Shown: positions 33,084 through 41,070 of the stretch, piece by piece
Position numbering within the stretch: the first letter of the stretch is position 1
Layout: the number at the start of each line of letters is the position of its first letter
From: Bacteroidales bacterium
Lineage (GTDB): Bacteria; Bacteroidota; Bacteroidia; Bacteroidales; JAIOZK01
Reading direction: 5' to 3'
DNA: 41,427 nucleotides
Assembly: GCA_021740625.1 (NCBI GenBank)
Contig: JAIOZK010000032.1
Coordinates: forward strand, 1-41,427
Notes under the pieces: model-generated
What the model was told of the DNA's origin: nothing
The model's input: the letters and a program-made list of their open reading frames with translations, nothing else
Database searches by the model: none
Position numbers and translations under genes: made by a program

Positions 33084-35099
33084 ATGGCAAAAGCAAAATC
33101 GGCAAAGAAAAAGCGAAAACCTGATTTCCTCACAGCTTCCGGAACCACAAAACAATACCGGGTCTTCGCATTCATCATCGTTTTGTTATGCATTGGCTTG
33201 TACTTCAATACCTACTTCAATTATTTCAGCCTGGATGATTATTTTGTAACGGAAAACAATGAACAGACCAGCCAGGGCTTCAGTGCCATCCCTGAGATTT
33301 TCACCACTGTCTACGGTTCCAACCAGGAAGACCAATACGGATACCGCCCATTAGTCAGGGTTTCTTTTACCATCGATTATGAACTGTGGAACGGGAATCC
33401 CGCATACAGCCACATGTTCAACCTGCTGCTATACATCATCAATATCCTGATCTTATTCAGCCTTTTGAGGAGATTGCTGAGAAATTACAATGTCTTCTTT
33501 CCCTTCATCATCGTATTGATATACCTGGCACATCCGGTATTTACCGAAGTGGTGGCCAGTTTAAAAAACCGGGATATCCTGCTGAGTACCCTATTCGGAT
33601 TGCTGTCAACTATGCAGTTTATCAAATGGATCGACCGGGACAAAGTAAAATACCTGCTCTTCGGTATTTTGTTGTACATATTTGCCATACTTTCAAAAGA
33701 AACCGCATTTGCATTTGCTTTCCTGTTTCCACTTATACTCTACTTCTTTACGGATATATCAAAAAAAAGGATCTGGTATTTCATCGGATCTGTTTTTGTA
33801 TTGACATTGGTTTTTGTACTGGGGCCCCGCTTGTTCCTTGAAGATATTGGAAGAAATTACCGCTTTTACGAAAACCCGCTGGTGGAAGAGAACATTTTCA
33901 CCAGATTTACAACCGGCATGTATGTTTTGTTGCTTTACCTTAAAAAACTAATATTCCCCTATCCCCTGCTGTATTACTATGGTTACGATGTGATACCGGT
34001 AAAAGGCTTGCTGGATGGCTGGGTACTCCTGTCCATTTTGATCCACGGCGCCCTGTTTGTTTATGCCGTTTATCATTTTAAAAGGAAAAGCCTGTCTTCG
34101 TTTGTGATCCTTTTCTACCTGATCAACATGGGCATGATATCGAATATTGTTTCACCCGTTCCGGGCATCATGGCCGAAAGGTTCCTGTTTCTTCCGGGTA
34201 TTGCTTTTGCCATTATGATAGGGTATATTGTTTTCAGGATCTTTGGTTACGATCCCAAAAAGGCTTTTGTGAAAAAGGGCAATGCGGTAAATGTTTTGCT
34301 GTTAACCCTTGTCATCCTGATCCCCTATTCTGTATACACCCACAACCGGAACAAGAACTGGCGTACCAAGTACACCCTGTATTCTCACGACATCAAGCAC
34401 CTGGAGAATTCAGTAAAAGCACATGATCTGTTGGCAACGGAGCTGGTTGATCAATTGATGAGTATTTTTAACAACCCGGATCCCGGAAAAATCCCGCCAC
34501 CTGTCAAATCTCAGAGACGTCCCATTGAAACAGCACTCAGGCATTATAAAAGGATTATTGAAATTTATCCGAAGCATCATAATGCCTGGAATAATATTGG
34601 CACGATCCAATATAAGATCAAGAAAAAACCTGAACTGGCCATACCTTATTATAAAAAAACCATCAAACTGAAGCCCGATTTCCCCAACCCTTACGTTAAC
34701 CTGGCTGAAATCTATGCCGAACAAGGCAAAACGGACACAGCCATCAGTCTTTACAGCAAAGTCTTTACATTGGATTCCAGCAATATGTCGCCCCTTTCAC
34801 GGATTGCGAATATTCATGCCCGTTCTGGAGAAATTGAAAAAGCAAAACAGGTCAATCGTAAAATCATGGAACTGGATCCCGGATCCTACCTGCCTTACCT
34901 GAACCTGGGGTATTATGCAACCCGGGAAGGAGACAGTGCACAGGCCCGGCAATATTTTGAAGGCGCCATTGAAAAGGGATTTGAAGGTAATGTTTACGAC
35001 ATCATGGCGCAAATCTACAAAAGCATGGGGGATAATGTAAAAGCTTATGAATACGACAGAATGGCAAGAGAATACGACCGAAACAGGAAGCAAAAATGA
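33084..35099 (+). CDS. TMTC-like multi-pass membrane protein with C-terminal TPRs
   Basis: 671 residues from the ATG at 33084. A short very basic N-terminus (MAKAKSAKKKRK) precedes about ten transmembrane helices. The first outer loop holds the acidic pair FSLDDYF, and a later one has HPVFTEVVASLKNRDILLS, like the HPIHTEAV motif of TMTC/GT-C glycosyltransferases. From ~477 on there are about five tetratricopeptide repeats (for example NAWNNIGTIQYKIKKKPELAIPYYKK). GT-C enzymes transfer sugars from polyprenyl-phosphate donors outside the membrane, so surface-protein or glycan glycosylation is likely. The substrate is unknown. Its stop overlaps the FabH-like gene by 4 nt. Confidence 0.78.
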   Translation: MAKAKSAKKKRKPDFLTASGTTKQYRVFAFIIVLLCIGLYFNTYFNYFSLDDYFVTENNEQTSQGFSAIPEIFTTVYGSNQEDQYGYRPLVRVSFTIDYELWNGNPAYSHMFNLLLYIINILILFSLLRRLLRNYNVFFPFIIVLIYLAHPVFTEVVASLKNRDILLSTLFGLLSTMQFIKWIDRDKVKYLLFGILLYIFAILSKETAFAFAFLFPLILYFFTDISKKRIWYFIGSVFVLTLVFVLGPRLFLEDIGRNYRFYENPLVEENIFTRFTTGMYVLLLYLKKLIFPYPLLYYYGYDVIPVKGLLDGWVLLSILIHGALFVYAVYHFKRKSLSSFVILFYLINMGMISNIVSPVPGIMAERFLFLPGIAFAIMIGYIVFRIFGYDPKKAFVKKGNAVNVLLLTLVILIPYSVYTHNRNKNWRTKYTLYSHDIKHLENSVKAHDLLATELVDQLMSIFNNPDPGKIPPPVKSQRRPIETALRHYKRIIEIYPKHHNAWNNIGTIQYKIKKKPELAIPYYKKTIKLKPDFPNPYVNLAEIYAEQGKTDTAISLYSKVFTLDSSNMSPLSRIANIHARSGEIEKAKQVNRKIMELDPGSYLPYLNLGYYATREGDSAQARQYFEGAIEKGFEGNVYDIMAQIYKSMGDNVKAYEYDRMAREYDRNRKQK

Positions 35100-36106
35100 A
35101 AAGCATTATCAAAGCCATAGAATATTATCTTCCTGAAAAGGTTTTACGGAATGAAGATATTGCGCAAAAATTCCCGGATTTAAAGATTGATGACCTGACC
35201 CGCCTCACCGGTGTGTATGAAAGGCATGTGGCCGATAAAGATCAAACGGCAGGCGACCTGGCCATTCAGGCTGCGGAGAAGCTTTTCACAAAAAACAAGC
35301 TCAACAGAAAAAAGATTGACTTTCTGATCCTTTGTACAAGCCTTGGTGATTACATCACACCGGCTACCTCCAACATCTTGCAGGACAAGCTGGCTTTGCC
35401 GAATCATTGCGGAACTTTTGATTTTAACCAGGGTTGCACAGGTTACACCTATGGCCTCAGTCTTGCCAAAGGACTTATTGAATCGGGGCAGGCTGCCAAT
35501 GTATTGCTGATCACTTCGGAAACCATTTCCAAAAAGATCCACCCCAAAGACAAGAGCAACATGGCCATTTTCGGTGATGGTGCCGCTGCAACATGGATCA
35601 CAGTTTCAAACAAAAAAGAAGGCATCGGCCAGTTTGTTTTCGGCACGGATGGCAGCCGGTACGAGACCATTCACATCAAGGATGGCGGTGCCCGTTTTCC
35701 TTATCCGGGAACCATCTCCAAAGATTACCAGGATGATTTTGGCAATGTAAGAAATGATGGATGCTTTTACATGAATGGTTCTGAAGTCTTCACTTTTTCA
35801 CTCAACACTGCACCAGTCATGATCGGAGAGATTCTGCAGAAACACAGTCTGACAAAAGATGACATCAAACTATTTGTTTTGCACCAGGCCAACCGCATCA
35901 TCCTGGAAAGCATCTTTAAAAAACTGAAGATCCGCAAAGACCAGGAATTCTACTGCCTTGAAAAATGGGGCAATACGGTACAATCGACCATTCCGATTGC
36001 ATTAAAAGAAGCGCAGGATCAGGGATTGATCACAAGTGGAGATAAGGTGATTGCTGCCGGTTTCGGGGTCGGAATGAGCTGGTCCGGGACACTGCTCCAA
36101 TTTTAA
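35096..36106 (+). CDS. 3-oxoacyl-ACP synthase III (FabH-like) ketosynthase
   Basis: 336 residues, thiolase fold. The catalytic triad is C114 (NQGCTGYTYG), H263 (LHQANR) and N293 (WGNTVQST). It starts at an ATG overlapping the previous stop. Classic FabH elongates acetyl-CoA with malonyl-ACP to begin fatty acid synthesis. Divergent copies in surface-polysaccharide regions make or transfer special acyl chains. With a fatty acyl-AMP ligase, an acyl carrier protein and an amino-sugar enzyme nearby, the second reading is more likely. Confidence 0.87.
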   Translation: MKSIIKAIEYYLPEKVLRNEDIAQKFPDLKIDDLTRLTGVYERHVADKDQTAGDLAIQAAEKLFTKNKLNRKKIDFLILCTSLGDYITPATSNILQDKLALPNHCGTFDFNQGCTGYTYGLSLAKGLIESGQAANVLLITSETISKKIHPKDKSNMAIFGDGAAATWITVSNKKEGIGQFVFGTDGSRYETIHIKDGGARFPYPGTISKDYQDDFGNVRNDGCFYMNGSEVFTFSLNTAPVMIGEILQKHSLTKDDIKLFVLHQANRIILESIFKKLKIRKDQEFYCLEKWGNTVQSTIPIALKEAQDQGLITSGDKVIAAGFGVGMSWSGTLLQF

Positions 36107-36121
36107 AATGCCTGAAATTTA

Positions 36122-36295
36122 ATAATTAGAGTCTGTCCATAAACTCGCCCTCCTTCGCAAACCCCTCTAACTCTCCGCCTGAGGCGGAGAGAACCATCCA
36201 ACCCCTTGGTTGTGTGGGGGATTTCACCTTCAGGGGACTAAGGGGGTGCGGAGGGTGGTGGTAAAATTGAGACTTTATGGACAGACTCTAATTAT
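36122..36295. mobile_element. MITE-like element with 22-bp perfect terminal inverted repeats
   Basis: Terminal arms 36122-36143 and 36274-36295 are perfect inverted repeats containing AGAGTCTGTCCATAAA. The 130-bp interior has its own hairpin (CTCTCCGCCTGAGGCGGAGAG, arms about 36171-36179 and 36183-36191) and further imperfect complementarity, so the whole 174 bp could fold into one long stem. It encodes no protein. The right arm overlaps the stop codon of the lipoprotein gene (TAG at 36288-36290). Confidence 0.75.
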
Positions 36296-36782
36296 GGTAT
36301 TGTTTTAAAGTAGTGTCGACTTCTTCAATAAAATTCACCTTAAACTCACCCCATTTAACTTCGATCTTTTCGCCCTCATCGTTAAAAACACTGAATTCAA
36401 AAGTCCCTTTTACATGTTGATCATTCATGTTGATGATTTCCAGTTCACCACTACCTTTTTCGAGATTGTCATAGATGTCTGTCATGTCTTTGGTATACGT
36501 GACAAAATTCCCAGAATCATTGACCAGTTTGTAATGTAGGGATGTTGTGTCTTTTAGTTGAATCGCGGCAGACCACTGATTCTCTATGCTACCCATTATA
36601 TGCAACTGGCTATCCACCCTGCTGGCATATTGAATCACTGCTTCTACATATTCACCATTGAGGTTCATGGTAAAGTAGGTAACGTCTCTGTCATTGTCTT
36701 CATCATCCTTATTGCATGTTGTCAAGGTTAATATGGAAAATGCAATCAGGAAAATCAAAAATGAATGAAAATATTTCTTCAT
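36288..36782 (-). CDS. Small predicted lipoprotein
   Basis: 164 residues. Signal sequence (1-22) with a lipobox ending LTTC, so C23 is the lipidated residue, followed by an acidic stretch (NKDDEDNDRD) that favours export to the outer membrane in Bacteroidota. The rest is beta-rich, with FTMNLNGEYVEAVIQYA and GTFEFSVFNDEGE. Such layouts are common in small Bacteroidota lipoproteins of unknown function. It lies on the minus strand after the acyl-AMP ligase gene, and its end is bounded by the MITE-like element. Confidence 0.75.
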   Translation of the reverse strand: MKKYFHSFLIFLIAFSILTLTTCNKDDEDNDRDVTYFTMNLNGEYVEAVIQYASRVDSQLHIMGSIENQWSAAIQLKDTTSLHYKLVNDSGNFVTYTKDMTDIYDNLEKGSGELEIINMNDQHVKGTFEFSVFNDEGEKIEVKWGEFKVNFIEEVDTTLKQYHN

Positions 36783-36837
36783 GTTGTGCAGTTATGGTTG
36801 ATTTTTAAAGAATAAAAGTAATTGAATTTTATCAATT

Positions 36838-38898
36838 TTATGGCTTTGCTGCTCTTTTTTGAATCATCATAAAAGCATTTTTGGCCAGGTGGTTGATGCG
36901 GTTGTCTTCCAGGAAATCAGGCAGTGACCACTCGATATCAAAAATTTCTTTGGCTTCCCGTTCCAGTTCAACAGCGGCAATACTGTCCATACCGTATGAA
37001 AACATGGATCTTTCCGGGTCGATGCTCTCGGGTGAAATTCTTACTTTACGGCTGAGCCAGTGGATGAGCCATTCACGCAAGTCGTTCTCGGCCAGGTTTT
37101 CAGGATCAACATCCGATGCATCATATTCTGCTTCCAGGTTCAGTTCCCATGAAGCCAGGTTCTTCAATTCCTTTTCCAGGAAGGCCAGTTTGCAGGCACG
37201 TCGCTGGATTTTTCCGCTGGTGGTTTTGGAAATGCTAGCGGTGCGTATCAGTTCAATGGCATACACCTGCAATTCGAACTCACGGGCAATGCTTTCCCGG
37301 ATGGCCGTAAAAACTTCTTCTTCCGGTAAACTCCTGATAAAAGTCCTTTCAATTTCCGCCACAATAACCAGCCTTTCTTCACTGGCTTTGTTGATTGAAA
37401 AAGCAGCCACAGCATAATCCCGGATGGCTTCATGAGAATTCTCAACAATTCTTTCCACATCCTGTGGATAATAGTTTTGTCCCCGGATGATGATCATATC
37501 CTTTAAACGACCGCTGATGTATAATTGTCCATGGTGGATAAATCCCAGGTCACCGGTACGCAGGTAGGTTTTACCATCCTCGTTTCTGAGCTTTGCACGA
37601 AATACTTCCTCGCTAGCCTTTTGGTTGTTCCAGTATCCTTTACAAACCGAAGGGCCACTTGTCCAGATTTCTCCGATTTCCCCCTCCCTTGCAGGCAGTA
37701 ATTCCACGGGATCGGCAATTAAAACCTCGTTGCCAAGCCATGAAAATCCGCATGCTGCAATTTCTTTGGCATTTTCTGCATCGGTTGCTTCGCGAATGCG
37801 GTTCTCAGCTTCCAGGAGTTTTGCATCTGCCGGGAAGAAATCGGGCTTTTTGCGGTAATCCCCACCACTTACCATCAATGTAGCCTCGGCCAGCCCATAA
37901 GTTGGGTAAAACATTTCTTCACGGAAACCACAGCTTTTGAATTCCCTGGCAAAGCGATCAAAAGTTTCTTTGTGTATGGGTTCGGCCCCACAGAAGAAAA
38001 CCCGCACGGATGAAAGATCGATTTCCTTTTTATTTGCCTCTGTTATTTTATCACAACAATAATCCAGGCCGAAATTTGGACAGCCGATGGTCTGGGCTTT
38101 ATATTTTGTCACAGATTGCATCCATGCTGCCGGATCCTTGATAAATGCCTGGGGAGAAATGATGTAACTCGTACCACCTTTGAACAGGGTTTGAAGGCTT
38201 GTACCGAACAAACCCATATCATGGTAATTGGGCAGCCAGTTTACCCCAACCAGGGTTTCATCGTGATGAAAGGACTCGCTGACAACGGAAAAGTTATTCA
38301 GGATATTCCGGTGCGTCGCCATAACCCCCCGTGGTTCTCCGGTGGAGCCTGAAGTGTATTGGAGGATGGCAATATCATCCTGCCTGGAAGAGGGATTGAT
38401 CCAATCTTCAGATTCCCCTCGCGTTTCATTGAGATGAAAGACATGGTTGATATCGATGCGTTCATCATCACCGAAATGTTTCTGCAGCTCATTTTTATTG
38501 TCTCCGCTAGCCAGGATGAGTGCGGCCCCAGAATCTTCAAGGATTGACCAGAAACGTTCCGAATTCCTGTTTCGCCTTGGCGGATAAGCGGGGACTGCGA
38601 TCAATCCCGCCATTATGCTGGCCAGCAACGCAATGATAAAATCGATCCCACTGGGATAAAGCAAAAGACAGCGATCTCCACGCTTATAATTTTTTTGCAG
38701 GAAAGCGGCAACAGATTTAGATTTCCTTCCCAACTCGGCAAAGGTGATCTGCTCTTTTTCATGAAGACCGTCTTTGAGGAAAACATAGGCCGTCCTGGAA
38801 CCGAAATGTTGAGATTGCTTTTCGACAATTTCTGTCAGATTCCGGAATTTGGATATATATTTTTCAACTACGGGTTTTAAATATTGAAGCTGTTCCAT
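36838..38898 (-). CDS. Fatty acyl-AMP ligase fused to an acyl carrier domain
   Basis: 686 residues from the ATG at 38898 (a GTG 72 nt upstream lies across a promoter element). Adenylate-forming domain with phosphate loop YTSGSTGEPRG (181-191), the PTYGLAEATLMVSGG region and YLRTGDLGFIHHGQLYISGR. The C-terminal ~80 residues are a carrier domain with GMDSIAAVEL, whose S639 would take phosphopantetheine. Fatty acyl-AMP ligases activate an acyl chain as adenylate and load it directly onto a carrier protein rather than CoA. Here the carrier is on the same chain. It probably feeds acyl groups to a lipid, peptide or glycan assembly involving the FabH-like enzyme. Confidence 0.88.
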   Translation of the reverse strand: MEQLQYLKPVVEKYISKFRNLTEIVEKQSQHFGSRTAYVFLKDGLHEKEQITFAELGRKSKSVAAFLQKNYKRGDRCLLLYPSGIDFIIALLASIMAGLIAVPAYPPRRNRNSERFWSILEDSGAALILASGDNKNELQKHFGDDERIDINHVFHLNETRGESEDWINPSSRQDDIAILQYTSGSTGEPRGVMATHRNILNNFSVVSESFHHDETLVGVNWLPNYHDMGLFGTSLQTLFKGGTSYIISPQAFIKDPAAWMQSVTKYKAQTIGCPNFGLDYCCDKITEANKKEIDLSSVRVFFCGAEPIHKETFDRFAREFKSCGFREEMFYPTYGLAEATLMVSGGDYRKKPDFFPADAKLLEAENRIREATDAENAKEIAACGFSWLGNEVLIADPVELLPAREGEIGEIWTSGPSVCKGYWNNQKASEEVFRAKLRNEDGKTYLRTGDLGFIHHGQLYISGRLKDMIIIRGQNYYPQDVERIVENSHEAIRDYAVAAFSINKASEERLVIVAEIERTFIRSLPEEEVFTAIRESIAREFELQVYAIELIRTASISKTTSGKIQRRACKLAFLEKELKNLASWELNLEAEYDASDVDPENLAENDLREWLIHWLSRKVRISPESIDPERSMFSYGMDSIAAVELEREAKEIFDIEWSLPDFLEDNRINHLAKNAFMMIQKRAAKP

Positions 38899-38932
38899 AG
38901 CATGATAAATTATCAGATTGCTGCGAGAAAAA

Positions 38933-38940
38933 CAAAGATA
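38933..38940 (-). promoter_or_regulatory. Bacteroidota -7 element TATCTTTG upstream of the acyl-AMP ligase
   Basis: On the minus strand TATCTTTG matches TAnnTTTG, 34 nt before the ATG at 38898. It places the longer GTG start upstream of the promoter, so the shorter start is preferred. Confidence 0.55.
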
Positions 38941-38977
38941 AACTTTAAAAATGGTAAAAATGCAATTCACAAGTTAC

Positions 38978-39049
38978 GAGTCTGTCTAAAAGGTACGATA
39001 TCTCGTCAGGTTGAGCCAGGCAACTGGAAGATACTTTTTGGACAGCCTC
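38978..39049. mobile_element. Short MITE-like element or remnant
   Basis: Left end GAGTCTGTCTAAAAGGT (38978-38994) and right end ACTTTTTGGACAGCCTC (39033-39049) are imperfect inverted repeats. They share the GAGTCTGTC core with the ends of the element at 36122-36295. No coding capacity. It lies in the 319-bp gap between the divergent acyl-AMP ligase and aminotransferase genes; a GC-rich palindrome remnant (39092-39115) follows. Confidence 0.5.
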
Positions 39050-39134
39050 ATGACTGTATAACAACTGCCAAGGACCTTCGACAAGCCCGGTTTCCCCGCC
39101 TTCGCCGCATTTCGGCTGGCAGGAGTCCGCCTCA

Positions 39135-39167
39135 TTGATTTCAGTTCACGATCATAACTGAAATCAA
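39135..39167 (+). promoter_or_regulatory. 12-bp perfect dyad upstream of the aminotransferase promoter
   Basis: TTGATTTCAGTT (39135-39146) and AACTGAAATCAA (39156-39167), spacer 9 nt, ending 18 nt before the -7 element. It covers the -33 region, so it could be an operator. A terminator is less likely because no plus-strand gene ends here. Confidence 0.4.
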
Positions 39168-39185
39168 AATCTCACTGAATTAGTG

Positions 39186-39193
39186 TAATTTTG
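39186..39193 (+). promoter_or_regulatory. Bacteroidota -7 element TAATTTTG
   Basis: TAATTTTG fits TAnnTTTG and lies 24 nt before the ATG at 39218. It contains the TTG that would otherwise be an upstream start, which rules that start out. Confidence 0.55.
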
Positions 39194-39217
39194 GCAAATA
39201 AAAAGAGAAAAGCAAAA

Positions 39218-40345
39218 ATGAAGGTTTATTTCAACCAGCCCTATATGGCAGGGAATGAAAAGGACTTTGTGATCGACGGTACCATGACCGGGCATATCTC
39301 AGGACATGGGAAATACACAAGACTCTGTCATCAGTGGTTTGAAAAGAACTACAAAATCAAAAAGTCCCTGCTTACAACTTCTTGCTCCGATGCCCTGGAA
39401 ATGGCTGCACTTTTGCTGGAAATCCAGTCCGGCGATGAGGTGATCATGCCTTCCTTTACTTTCGTTTCCACAGCCAATGCTTTTGTGTTGCGGGGGGCGA
39501 AGATTGTTTTTGCCGACGTACGTGAAGATATTCCTATCATCGATGCAGATTCTCTGGAAGAGCTCATCACAGAGAAAACCAGGGCCATTCTCCCGGTGCA
39601 TTATGCAGGTATTGCCTGCGAAATGAATAAGATCATGGACCTGGCAAAAAAGTATAAATTGCACGTGGTGGAAGATGCTGCCCATGCCATTCATTCAACT
39701 TATGGCGGAAAACAGTTGGGGACAATTGGCACACTCGGTACCTTCTCCTTTCATGAAACCAAAAATGTGATTTGCGGGGAAGGAGGCATGATCGCAGTGA
39801 ATGACAAAAAATATGAAAAGCGATCCGAGATCCTCTGGGAAAAAGGCACCGACCGTGCTGCCTTTCACCGGGGAGAAGTGAAAAAATACCAGTGGGTGGA
39901 TGTGGGCTCCTCTTACCTGCCATCCGATCTGATTGCTGCTGTTCTTTACGGCCAGTTGCAAAAGATCGAAGAAATCCAGAAAATGAGAATCGCCATCTGG
40001 CACAAGTATTATGAGCGCTTAAAACCCCTTGAAATTGAAGGAAAGGTAAAATTACCTGTCATTCCGGATTGGGCCACCAACAACGGGCATATGTTTTACC
40101 TGGTAACAAATACTCCCGCTGAGCGGGACAAACTCCTGAAACATCTAAACAAAAAAGGTGTGATGGCCGTAATCCATTACCTCCCACTGCATTCAAGCAA
40201 ATATTACCGGAACAAATACGATGGCCCAAAACTTCCGAACACGGAAATGTTTTCCTCTTGTTTGCTGCGACTACCATTTTACAATCTTTTAAATGATGAG
40301 CAGATTGATTATGTTGTGGGGCAGGTGAGGAAATTCTATCAGTAA
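39218..40345 (+). CDS. wecE: WecE/RffA-like dTDP-4-amino-4,6-dideoxygalactose transaminase
   Basis: 375 residues from the ATG at 39218. DegT/DnrJ/EryC1/StrS family, PLP-dependent fold type I. PLP lysine K182 (SFHETKN) and the pyridine-N-binding D153 (VEDAAHA). Long stretches match E. coli WecE, for example GDEVIMPSFTFVSTANAFVL, PVHYAGIACEM and VDVGSSYLPSDLIAA (read here in pieces). WecE converts dTDP-4-keto-6-deoxyglucose to dTDP-4-amino-4,6-dideoxygalactose (Fuc4N) for surface glycans. The neighbouring ligase and carrier protein suggest that the amino group may be acylated later, which is inference. Confidence 0.87.
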   Translation: MKVYFNQPYMAGNEKDFVIDGTMTGHISGHGKYTRLCHQWFEKNYKIKKSLLTTSCSDALEMAALLLEIQSGDEVIMPSFTFVSTANAFVLRGAKIVFADVREDIPIIDADSLEELITEKTRAILPVHYAGIACEMNKIMDLAKKYKLHVVEDAAHAIHSTYGGKQLGTIGTLGTFSFHETKNVICGEGGMIAVNDKKYEKRSEILWEKGTDRAAFHRGEVKKYQWVDVGSSYLPSDLIAAVLYGQLQKIEEIQKMRIAIWHKYYERLKPLEIEGKVKLPVIPDWATNNGHMFYLVTNTPAERDKLLKHLNKKGVMAVIHYLPLHSSKYYRNKYDGPKLPNTEMFSSCLLRLPFYNLLNDEQIDYVVGQVRKFYQ

Positions 40346-40797
40346 ATAATGGTGCCATTGTTTAATTGTTCAATTGTTCGATTGTTTCATTGCTTAGTCT
40401 GCTGTGGATCTTCAGAGACGAAATCCCTCTCTAAATCACTCCCCTGGTGGTGAGGGACTTTTGGGGCTGCCTGATTGCTAACAGAAAATGAAATACCCCA
40501 CCGGTGGAGCAGCAGGGTATCAAAAGGAAAAACTTGTCCGCCTACTGGCGGATTAAATAGCGCCCCAAGGGGCGGGGGACCTGACTGGCCGTCAGGCAAG
40601 TTAAACCCTTGTCCGCCTAATGGCGGATTAAAAAATAACGATTTGTACTGTATTATTTGTTATCAGGCATCCCAGGGCTTCTCCCCCTGGAGGTGGAGAA
40701 GGGGGAGGGGGTAATAGAGTCCTGAAAACAATAATCTCCCCACCCAATTGTTATTAAAAAAGAACTAACTTTGCAGCACGAATAAACAATTCATACG
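40346..40797. other. Intergenic region with octamer repeats and palindromic elements
   Basis: No gene seen. It holds TTTAATTG/TTCAATTG/TTCGATTG/TTTCATTG octamers (40361-40392). Two copies of a 25-bp element contain the hairpin TCCGCC-TAMT-GGCGGA (40533-40557 and 40608-40632). A GC-rich hairpin GCGCCCCAAGGGGCG lies around 40560-40574, and a CTCCCCCTGGAGGTGGAG-rich stretch around 40681-40698. It looks like layered remnants of small intergenic elements. Confidence 0.6.
40766..40773 (+). promoter_or_regulatory. Bacteroidota -7 element TAACTTTG
   Basis: TAACTTTG fits TAnnTTTG, 24 nt before the ATG of the acyl carrier protein gene. A TTG at 40748-40750 is a possible but closely spaced -33. Confidence 0.5.
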
Positions 40798-41034
40798 ATG
40801 AAGGTTGAAGATTTTATCGCTAAAATAGAGGAAGAATTTGACGATGTCGAATCCGGTGTCCTGAAACCGGAAAGCAACTTCAGGGAACATTTCGAGTGGA
40901 ACTCCATCAATGCCCTGATCCTGATCGCCCTGGTGAAAACAGAATACGATGTCAGCATCAATGCCGAAGACATCCGCAATGCCAAAACCATCCGTGATCT
41001 TTTCGGGATTATTGAAAAGAGAGTGGCTGCCTAA
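40798..41034 (+). CDS. Acyl carrier protein
   Basis: 78 residues, four-helix carrier protein. The attachment Ser is S36 in EWNSINAL; the usual Asp before it (DSL) is Asn here. This variant is seen in dedicated carrier proteins of surface-glycan or natural-product loci rather than the housekeeping fatty acid ACP. It has its own promoter element. It likely receives acyl chains from the acyl-AMP ligase or interacts with the FabH-like enzyme; more genes of the system may lie beyond the window. Confidence 0.85.
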   Translation: MKVEDFIAKIEEEFDDVESGVLKPESNFREHFEWNSINALILIALVKTEYDVSINAEDIRNAKTIRDLFGIIEKRVAA

Positions 41035-41070
41035 CCAGGTATTTATATCCATATTGATTTTTTAGAAATT

